Both the position numbers and the translations under genes were made by a program. Below the pieces are notes generated by a model. It had not been told where the DNA came from and did no database searches. It was given only the letters and a program-made list of their open reading frames with translations. 5,004 nt of DNA from NCBI GenBank assembly GCA_017517985.1, contig JAFWWX010000106.1, positions 1-5,004 of the forward strand. The letters are read 5' to 3'. Source of the stretch: Clostridia bacterium (GTDB taxonomy: Bacteria > Bacillota_A > Clostridia > Oscillospirales > CAG-382). Positions 1 through 4,899 of the stretch are shown here, piece after piece. Within the stretch, counting starts at the first letter, position 1. The number at the start of each line of letters is the position of its first letter.

Positions 1-579
1 GCTCCTGCAAATTCAATCTGGCTCTGGGGCGAGGGCACAAAACCCGTTGTTGAGAATTTTAAAGAGAAGAACGGCGTTTCGGGATGTATTATTTCGGCAG
101 TTGACCTGCTTAAAGGTATCGGTATTTGCGCAGGAATGCAAACTCCCGATGTTGATGGTGCTACCGGATATATCGATACAAACTTTGTGGGCAAGGCAGA
201 TGCAGCTATTGAGGCATTTAAGAATGGTACCGACCTCGTTTACATTCACATAGAAGCTCCTGATGAGTGCGGACACCGACTAGAGCCCGAAAACAAGGTA
301 AAGTCCATCGGTCTTATTGATGCGCTTGTGCTTAAAAAGGTGAAGGCATATTTGGATGAGGCAAAGGAAGATTATAGAATTCTTATCTGCCCCGACCATC
401 CCACTCCCCTCCTCACTAAAACCCATTCAAGCGACCCTGTTCCCTTTATGATATATGATAGCAGAAAGGCTGTTTTAGGAGTAGAAACCTTTACCGAGAA
501 GACCGCAGCCTCCACGGGAGTTTTTATAGAACATGGTCCTTCCATAATGGATAGACTTCTTGAAAAAACAATAAATTGA
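1..579 (+). CDS. apgM: ApgM-type cofactor-independent phosphoglycerate mutase, C-terminal part (5' end outside window)
   Basis: The frame is open from base 1 to the TGA at 577-579, giving 192 residues; the family is usually about 400 residues, so roughly the first half is missing. The family interconverts 3- and 2-phosphoglycerate in cytosolic glycolysis with bound divalent metals. Seen here (window codon numbering): the IWLWGEG segment at 6-12, ISAVDLLKGIG at 31-41, DGATG at 52-56, the metal-site motif EAPDECGH at 85-92 (D88, H92), PDHPTP at 131-136 (D132, H133) and TH at 141-142. These are the C-terminal hallmarks of the archaeal-type ApgM branch of the alkaline-phosphatase superfamily. All the expected metal ligands in this half are present, so it looks intact. 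Some bacterial members of this family are thought to serve as an alternative homoserine kinase; nothing in the window decides between the two roles. It lies 15 bases upstream of the lipoprotein gene and probably shares its transcript. Confidence 0.9.
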   Translation, partial: APANSIWLWGEGTKPVVENFKEKNGVSGCIISAVDLLKGIGICAGMQTPDVDGATGYIDTNFVGKADAAIEAFKNGTDLVYIHIEAPDECGHRLEPENKVKSIGLIDALVLKKVKAYLDEAKEDYRILICPDHPTPLLTKTHSSDPVPFMIYDSRKAVLGVETFTEKTAASTGVFIEHGPSIMDRLLEKTIN

Positions 580-584
580 TTTTT

Positions 585-588
585 GAGG
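585..588 (+). promoter_or_regulatory. Ribosome binding site fixing the lipoprotein start
   Basis: GAGG sits six bases before the ATG at 595. It overlaps the alternative in-frame TTG start at 583-585, so it can only serve the ATG. Starting at 595 also gives a conventional MKK signal-peptide beginning. Confidence 0.7.
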
Positions 589-594
589 TTTGTT

Positions 595-1773
595 ATGAAA
601 AAATTAATTTCATTAATATTAGCTTTTTTTATTGTGTTTTCATTCTCAGCCTGTGGCAGAGTAGAGAATAAAGGTAATCTTTCATCAAACCAAACTCAGT
701 CTCAGCAGGGTCAAATTAGTGTGCTAAGCAGTGAGGAGAAAAATAGTCAAGATTCATCCGATTTAACTTCATCCAATATTTCAAATACCACAACAAGCAA
801 TCAAACAAGCCAAGTTGGAATAAGCAATATGCAAACTACTTCTCAAAACTCAACCATTTCTTCAAAACAAACAACAAGCAAACCGACAGAAAAACCGCAA
901 CAAACCACCGGTAAAGTTAAAAATGCAATTATTTGTTTTGGTGACAGCATTACCGAGGGTATGGGAATGACCGATAGCGAAAGATACCCGTCAGTTTTAG
1001 GTAAGCACCTTGAAAATCAATACCGAGTTTTTAATGCAGGTGTAGGAGGAGAAAACAGCTACACTATTTCAGCAAGAGCAAATGCTCTTGATTGCACAGT
1101 TTCAAAGGAAATGGTTTTTGATGTTGGAGTTAAAGAGCTTGTATCCAACTACGAGATATTCAGCGGTATGAACGGTGAAACCATGCGTTTCCGCTATGGT
1201 TTTATGGGACATCAGCTTTCAATTCAAAATTTAACCATTGACGGCAAGCCTTATACACTGCGTTATAAAGCAGGCGCAACAGAAATTGAAGACCAATACA
1301 TACTTTGCAGAAATGATTCCAGCAACAAACTAGTAATTCCCGTAGGTGCAAAGATTAAGTTTGATTATTCTAAGTTTTACGAAAGCCGCTATTGTGTAGT
1401 GGTTTTAATGGGGGCTAATGATAGCAGTGCTGTATCTGTCGATGAGCTGATAGAACGCTATAAAAAGATTTTCGCTTCAGCAGATAACTTTATTGCAATA
1501 ATACCCTTTTACGACACCGATTATACAGCTAAATTTGAGGCTGCGTTTGGAAACAATTGTGTGAATCTGCGTGAGTACTGCAAAGAGGCGGCTTATAAGG
1601 ACTATAAGCTTACCCTTACCGAGCAGGACAGAAGAGATATTGCCTCTGGTGAGATTCCGATAAGATTTACATATCAAAACAGACATGGTGAATGTCATTT
1701 AAACTCTCTTGGTTATAAAATATTGGGTGACCTTGTTTACAAAAAAGGTGTGGAGCTCGGATATTGGAAATAA
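595..1773 (+). CDS. SGNH/GDSL-family hydrolase lipoprotein
   Basis: 392 residues from ATG 595. The N-terminus is a lipoprotein signal peptide: MKK, a hydrophobic stretch at about 4-18, and lipobox F-S-A-C with the lipidated Cys at 20 (Phe at -3 is less usual than Leu). A Ser/Thr/Asn/Gln-rich linker (about 24-106) should hold the catalytic domain away from the membrane. The SGNH hydrolase domain starts near 107: block I FGDSITEG with nucleophile S118, block II around NAGVGGENS (147-155), block III MGAND with N275, and block V ending CHLNSLGY with H368. Between blocks II and III lies a predicted beta-rich insertion of about 110 residues (157-266), a layout I recall from clostridial SGNH proteins. 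The usual block V Asp three residues before the His is Gly365 here, with Glu at 366. The family removes acyl or acetyl esters, often from glycans; the substrate is unknown. No separate promoter is visible in the 15-base gap after the mutase gene. Confidence 0.85.
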   Translation: MKKLISLILAFFIVFSFSACGRVENKGNLSSNQTQSQQGQISVLSSEEKNSQDSSDLTSSNISNTTTSNQTSQVGISNMQTTSQNSTISSKQTTSKPTEKPQQTTGKVKNAIICFGDSITEGMGMTDSERYPSVLGKHLENQYRVFNAGVGGENSYTISARANALDCTVSKEMVFDVGVKELVSNYEIFSGMNGETMRFRYGFMGHQLSIQNLTIDGKPYTLRYKAGATEIEDQYILCRNDSSNKLVIPVGAKIKFDYSKFYESRYCVVVLMGANDSSAVSVDELIERYKKIFASADNFIAIIPFYDTDYTAKFEAAFGNNCVNLREYCKEAAYKDYKLTLTEQDRRDIASGEIPIRFTYQNRHGECHLNSLGYKILGDLVYKKGVELGYWK

Positions 1774-1941
1774 GACAGATTCAGTATTAAATAAAGACGG
1801 TAGATGCATGGTGATTTTCCATGTATCTACCGTTTTTTATTCTATAATCATCATTATAAGCGGCTACGACCTCTAACGCTGTGCGTGCAAGCATCTGTCC
1901 CGCATACCCAAGCTCTCCCAAATGCATAACGTATTTTAGAA
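1774..1941. other. Intergenic region between convergent genes, with possible gene remnant on the minus strand
   Basis: Apart from the terminator, this 168-base gap has no gene with a start and a ribosome site. On the minus strand one frame stays open from 1969 down to the TAA at 1787-1789. From the ATG at 1927 it reads 46 residues beginning MHLGELGYAGQMLARTAL, which looks protein-like (an amphipathic helix) but then runs straight through the terminator hairpin. No Shine-Dalgarno site precedes it. It could be a worn-down piece of a lost gene or chance; I do not recognise a family. Confidence 0.3.
1797..1838 (+). terminator. Intrinsic terminator of the mutase-lipoprotein transcript
   Basis: A 15-bp stem (1797-1811 with 1819-1833, one G-U pair) has a 7-base loop and is followed by a run of T (1833-1838), 23 bases after the lipoprotein stop. 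Read on the minus strand the hairpin is followed by CTTTATTTAA, so it may also stop transcription from the deoR-type gene about 110 bases away; that second role is inferred. Confidence 0.92.
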
Positions 1942-2691
1942 TTACTTCGTACTGATGAATTGCGTATTTTTATATCTTTTTTTAACCTCTTCGGGCAGGT
2001 CGCTGTCGCTTATAAAAAAGTCTACATCATCAAGTGTCATACTTACAAACTTCCCCGGAGCATCAAATTTGTCACTTCCACAAAGATATGCAAGCTTTTT
2101 TGAATTCGCCCTGAACGATTTTTGTGCGTGCGCGCCTACCTCAGTTGGAGTAAGAATTTTCCCATCGGTACTAAATGAAGTTGTAGCAAAAAAAGCAATA
2201 TCAATATTGAATTTTGCCACTGTCTCCACCATAATATCTCCACCAAGAATTCCGGGGTACTCTAAAATCTTACCGCCTGTGCAATATGTGGTTATTCCGT
2301 TTTCGCCTAAATAATTTGCTAAAACCATGTTGCTTGTAACTACCGTTATGCCCTTTTTCTGTAAAAGAAAATGTCCCATATACTGCGTGGTTGAAGAACC
2401 GTCTATGAAAACTATGTCATTTTCCTTAATTAAGTCGGTCGCCTTTTTTGCAATAGCGTTTTTTGCAATCTTCATACTATGCTGACGAAATCTGAAAGGA
2501 GAGCTATTGGCATCCTTAAGGGTTGCCCCGCCATAACTTCTTGTGACTAGCCCTTGTTTCTCCAGTAGGGTTAAATCCCGCCTGATACTTGCAGGCGAAT
2601 ACCTTATTTCCTTTACAAGATAATCCACAGTTACATAATGGTTCTCTTTTAATATTTTCATTATTTGGTCAATTCGCTCTTGTTGATACAT
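1942..2691 (-). CDS. DeoR-family transcriptional regulator
   Basis: 249 residues, the normal full length for the family. An N-terminal DeoR-type winged helix-turn-helix (about 5-57) contains VTVDYLVKEIRYSPASIRRD and LLEKQGLVTRSYGGA. The C-terminal effector domain (about 75-235) has the phosphosugar-pocket signatures IDGSSTT (96-102), VVTSN (117-121), a GGK turn (139-141) and a late GSDKFD (205-210), where many relatives have D-x-S-K-F. Family members are usually repressors released by a phosphorylated sugar or nucleoside intermediate; this ligand is unknown. The ATG at 2691-2689 follows AGGCGGTG (plus positions 2697-2704) by five bases. The gene is divergent from the MATE exporter, and a strong minus-strand promoter plus a palindrome in the shared gap suggest autoregulation together with control of the exporter. 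No sugar-metabolism gene lies next to it here, which is unusual for the family. Confidence 0.93.
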   Translation of the reverse strand: MYQQERIDQIMKILKENHYVTVDYLVKEIRYSPASIRRDLTLLEKQGLVTRSYGGATLKDANSSPFRFRQHSMKIAKNAIAKKATDLIKENDIVFIDGSSTTQYMGHFLLQKKGITVVTSNMVLANYLGENGITTYCTGGKILEYPGILGGDIMVETVAKFNIDIAFFATTSFSTDGKILTPTEVGAHAQKSFRANSKKLAYLCGSDKFDAPGKFVSMTLDDVDFFISDSDLPEEVKKRYKNTQFISTK

Positions 2692-2703
2692 AATCGCACC
2701 GCC

Positions 2704-2721
2704 TGATTATTGTTGATTATT
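2704..2721. repeat. Direct repeat TGATTATT, 10-base period
   Basis: TGATTATT occurs at 2704-2711 and again at 2714-2721, exactly one helical turn apart. The second copy overlaps the left half of the palindrome. Together they may form an extended binding site for the divergent regulator (inference). Confidence 0.4.
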
Positions 2722-2734
2722 TTTAAAAATTATC
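2715..2734. promoter_or_regulatory. Candidate DeoR operator: 20-base palindrome
   Basis: The half sites GATtATTTTT and AAAAATtATC mirror each other at nine of ten positions (only 2718/2731 fails). The site ends seven bases before the exporter's -35 and lies inside the predicted leader of the DeoR-family gene, so a bound repressor could block that transcript and affect RNA polymerase at the exporter promoter. It is very A/T-rich, so bent DNA or chance symmetry remains possible. Confidence 0.5.
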
Positions 2735-2741
2735 GCAATTA

Positions 2742-2770
2742 TTGATTTTTCTTGCTCATTCAATTATACT
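2742..2770 (+). promoter_or_regulatory. Sigma-A promoter of the MATE exporter gene
   Basis: TTGATT (2742-2747), a 17-base spacer and TATACT (2765-2770) are well placed; transcription should begin near 2777, 27 bases before the ATG. The upstream DNA is A/T-tract rich and could act as an UP element. Confidence 0.78.
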
Positions 2771-2790
2771 GATTTAAGTTAAAAAGTCAA
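2763..2790 (-). promoter_or_regulatory. Sigma-A promoter of the DeoR-family gene
   Basis: On the minus strand TTGACT (2790-2785), a 16-base spacer and a perfect TATAAT (2768-2763) precede the gene; transcription should begin near 2756, giving a leader of about 65 bases. Its -35 hexamer overlaps the exporter's Shine-Dalgarno sequence, and its -10 shares four bases with the exporter's -10. Confidence 0.82.
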
Positions 2791-2795
2791 GGAGG
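2789..2795 (+). promoter_or_regulatory. Strong ribosome binding site of the exporter
   Basis: AAGGAGG lies eight bases before the ATG at 2804, an ideal match and spacing. It shares bases 2789-2790 with the -35 hexamer of the opposing promoter. Confidence 0.85.
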
Positions 2796-2803
2796 CACAG
2801 TAT

Positions 2804-4192
2804 ATGCAAAAGGTAGAAAAGCTATATGAAGGTAATATACGCAAAAAGTATCTGCTATTTGCTATTCCGCTTATTCTGTCCGGCTTGCTTTCGCAGTCAT
2901 ATAATGTCATAAACTCAATGATGATAGGAAAATTTATCGGCAGCGATGCCTTTGCCGCGACCGCCGTAACTGCACAATTGCTTGAATTTATAAATTCAAT
3001 CTTTTTTGGATATCTTACAGGTATCGGTATTTACGTTTCGGTCCTTTTTGGTAAAAGCGATTATAAAAGGATGCTTAATGTAATTAAAATAAATTTTTTA
3101 ATCACCTCGGTTTTGGCGATTGTCATTACTCTCTTTTGTAATATTTTCTGCGGCCAAATCTTTATCGCATTAAATGTTAACAATGAAATATATAAAAATG
3201 CCGAAATGTATTTTAGAACCTATGCCTTTGGTTATCTTTTCATGCAACTCAACTGGGGATTTGTATATATATCCAATGGAATGGGAATGACCAAACTTCC
3301 GCTTATCGCATCGGTCATATCAGGAGTTTTCAATATTGTACTAAACTACTTGTTTTTAGCAGTTTTAAACAAGGAAATCGGTTATAGTGCTCTTGCAACA
3401 CTAATTTCAACAGGGATCATAACTGTATTTTACTTTGTAGTGTACATAAAATTATTTAAAAACCTTGGTGTTTCACTTAAAGGATTTGAAATGAATAAGG
3501 ACGACTTGAAAAAATCATTCAGCTATGGTACACCATCTTTATTCCAACAAATGGCAATGACCAGCTGCGCCGCTTTGGTATCTCCTCTTACCAATACATG
3601 CTCTAATGCTGCAATTTCAGGTTATTCAATAGCAAGCAAGGCACAAACCCTTATTCTTACAATCTACCAAAATTCAAGCAAGGCAAATACCAACTTTATT
3701 GCACAGGCAATGGGGGCTAAGAAAATTGATAAAATAAAGCAAGGAATAAAAATCGGAATAACCCAAGGTCTTGCTTTTTTCGGTGTAACGCTATTGCTGT
3801 TTGTTGTGTTTGCAAAACAATTTACAGGGCTATTCCTTGACCCCGTGCAAGATGCTGAAAGTTTTAAGATCAGCGTTAATATTATAAGATTTTTATTGCC
3901 ACTTATCTTCTTCAATGTCTTTAACAATCTCTTCCATGGAATTTTCAGAGCAGTAGGGTCCGGAACTCTTATGTTTATTTCAACCCTCATTTATGCGATT
4001 TCTTTTGTGGTTTATGCATACGCTCTTTTCAGTTTCCTTCCTGAAGAATTCAAGATTTATGGTGTTCATTTAGCAATGAGTGCAGCATATATAACCGAAG
4101 TCACATTCGCAACCATAATTTTCATCACAGGAAAATGGAAAACGCCTGAATATAGAGCTTTGGAGGCAGAAGCTGGCAACACCACTCATTAA
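2804..4192 (+). CDS. MATE-family efflux transporter (DinF/NorM-like)
   Basis: 462 residues, typical for multidrug and toxic compound extrusion (MATE) antiporters, which use H+ or Na+ gradients to export cationic drugs or metabolites across the cytoplasmic membrane. About twelve hydrophobic segments are visible in two homologous halves. The first half opens with FAIPLILSGLLSQSYNVINS (19-38) and then GKFIG (42-46). The second opens with SYGTPSLFQQMAM (240-252), then AAISGYSIASK (269-279) and the loop FIAQAMGAKKIDKIKQG (298-314). The ends are charged, as expected for a cytosolic N- and C-terminus. In many bacterial relatives the end of TM1 reads Y-N-x-x-D; here the acidic residue is Asn37. The start is supported by AAGGAGG. 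The gene is divergent from the DeoR-family regulator, whose promoter overlaps its own, and convergent with the acetyltransferase gene. The substrate cannot be told from sequence. Confidence 0.93.
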   Translation: MQKVEKLYEGNIRKKYLLFAIPLILSGLLSQSYNVINSMMIGKFIGSDAFAATAVTAQLLEFINSIFFGYLTGIGIYVSVLFGKSDYKRMLNVIKINFLITSVLAIVITLFCNIFCGQIFIALNVNNEIYKNAEMYFRTYAFGYLFMQLNWGFVYISNGMGMTKLPLIASVISGVFNIVLNYLFLAVLNKEIGYSALATLISTGIITVFYFVVYIKLFKNLGVSLKGFEMNKDDLKKSFSYGTPSLFQQMAMTSCAALVSPLTNTCSNAAISGYSIASKAQTLILTIYQNSSKANTNFIAQAMGAKKIDKIKQGIKIGITQGLAFFGVTLLLFVVFAKQFTGLFLDPVQDAESFKISVNIIRFLLPLIFFNVFNNLFHGIFRAVGSGTLMFISTLIYAISFVVYAYALFSFLPEEFKIYGVHLAMSAAYITEVTFATIIFITGKWKTPEYRALEAEAGNTTH

Positions 4193-4208
4193 CCGTTTTC
4201 ACCTTGCC

Positions 4209-4226
4209 AAAGTCCAAGGACTTTTT
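4209..4226 (+). terminator. Small hairpin with T-run after the exporter gene
   Basis: AAAGTC and GACTTT pair around a CAAG tetraloop, and the T-run extends to 4226, 16 bases after the stop codon. The stem is only six pairs, so on its own it would be a weak terminator. It shares CCAAGGA (4214-4220) with the stronger terminator 50 bases downstream. Confidence 0.4.
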
Positions 4227-4258
4227 AGGTAGGAATGAAGAGGTAATAGGTAAGAAGT

Positions 4259-4290
4259 AAGCCCCAAGGATTTATCGTCCTTGGGGCTTT
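4259..4290. terminator. Strong hairpin terminator shared by the convergent exporter and acetyltransferase genes
   Basis: A perfect 12-bp stem (4259-4270 with 4278-4289) with a four-G/C core has a 7-base loop. The plus-strand T-run is short (TTTATGTGTTTT) and the minus-strand one is interrupted (TTACTTCTT), so it probably works in both directions with moderate efficiency. A purine-rich GGTAA-like stretch (4228-4260) precedes it; no gene is seen in the 4193-4344 gap. Confidence 0.8.
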
Positions 4291-4344
4291 ATGTGTTTTG
4301 AACTTAATGGCACGAATGAAAGGGCACTGAAAACTGAGAATTTA

Positions 4345-4851
4345 TTAATTTAAAAATTTACATACATATCTAACTTCCTGAGTATCTGCAAGACCACTTG
4401 GTTTAATTTCTCCATCAGTCACAAAACCCATCTTTTCATAAAAGCTTCTCGCACGATTGTTTTCTTCCAGCACCCAAAGAGAAATTTTATCATATCCCCT
4501 ACTTTTGATTTCTTCTTTTATCCAATTCATAGTCCGTTTACCAAAACCTAAACCAATATAATTTGGGGAAAGATACAGACCAACAATTTCATAAAAAGAA
4601 CCTTTTAAGTCATTATCTCTGGAAACGGCAATAGTGAGGAAGCCGATAACAACATCATCAAGCGTAACAACATAATGCGATTCCTTATTATTTGCAAGCA
4701 TTTTATTCCATATCATAAGCCATCTGGCATTATGTTCAATGATAATTTCATTTGGAACTATACGACTATAAGCGAACAACCACGATTTTGCGTGAATATC
4801 GGCACAATTTTTCGCATCGTCTATTGTAGCAAATCTTATATCAAATTTCAT
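4345..4851 (-). CDS. GNAT-family N-acetyltransferase
   Basis: 168 residues from the ATG at 4851-4849, the usual length for a single GNAT domain. The family moves an acetyl group from acetyl-CoA to an amine on a small molecule, peptide or protein in the cytosol. The start fits IRFATIDDAKNCADIHAKSW (5-24), the typical GNAT opening. Motif A is at about 89-113 (IVGLYLSPNYIGLGFGKR, with a CoA-pyrophosphate loop GLGFG at 100-104), and motif B is LWVLEENNRARSFYEKMGF (125-143). The usual Arg/Gln at the start of the pyrophosphate loop is Ile99 here. A longer in-frame reading exists up to 4986, but those extra 45 codons lie upstream of the ribosome site and mostly in the repeat array, so they are not accepted. 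The substrate is unknown; the proximity to an exporter is a convergent arrangement and not evidence of shared function. Confidence 0.9.
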   Translation of the reverse strand: MKFDIRFATIDDAKNCADIHAKSWLFAYSRIVPNEIIIEHNARWLMIWNKMLANNKESHYVVTLDDVVIGFLTIAVSRDNDLKGSFYEIVGLYLSPNYIGLGFGKRTMNWIKEEIKSRGYDKISLWVLEENNRARSFYEKMGFVTDGEIKPSGLADTQEVRYVCKFLN

Positions 4852-4855
4852 CCCA

Positions 4856-4864
4856 TCACCGCCT
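4856..4864 (-). promoter_or_regulatory. Ribosome binding site fixing the acetyltransferase start
   Basis: On the minus strand AGGCGGTGA differs by one base from the ideal AGGAGGTGA and ends four bases before the ATG. The DeoR-family gene uses the same AGGCGGTG core. This rules out the longer start at 4986. Confidence 0.78.
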
Positions 4865-4870
4865 AAGCAT

Positions 4871-4899
4871 AGTATAGCATAAAAGCGGGAATAAATCAA
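4871..4899 (-). promoter_or_regulatory. Promoter of the acetyltransferase gene, -35 at the edge of the repeat
   Basis: On the minus strand TTGATT (4899-4894), a 17-base spacer and TATACT (4876-4871) with an extended-10 TG dinucleotide (TGC before the hexamer). The hexamers and spacing match the exporter promoter. Transcription should begin near 4864, leaving a very short leader. The first three bases of the -35 belong to the outer hairpin stem of the repeat array. Confidence 0.75.

Noticed and set aside
47..276. Short open frames overlapping the mutase gene on both strands
   Set aside because: They lie within the conserved mutase coding frame and have no ribosome sites.
583..594. Alternative TTG start four codons upstream of the lipoprotein ATG
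   Set aside because: The GAGG ribosome site overlaps this codon, and the ATG at 595 gives a standard signal peptide.
1955..2314. 119-codon open frame opposite the DeoR-family gene
   Set aside because: It is a shadow of a clearly recognised gene, with no ribosome site and no protein-family features.
2692..2803. Riboswitch or attenuator in the DeoR/exporter gap
   Set aside because: The exporter leader is only about 27 bases and the regulator leader is about 65 A/T-rich bases, with no structured aptamer-like stems.
3664..3990. 108-codon open frame opposite the exporter gene
   Set aside because: It lies wholly inside the MATE coding sequence and its composition mirrors codons of that gene.
1942..4192. 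Toxin-antitoxin or defence system
   Set aside because: The genes are full-length DeoR and MATE family members with no nuclease, helicase or small paired genes.
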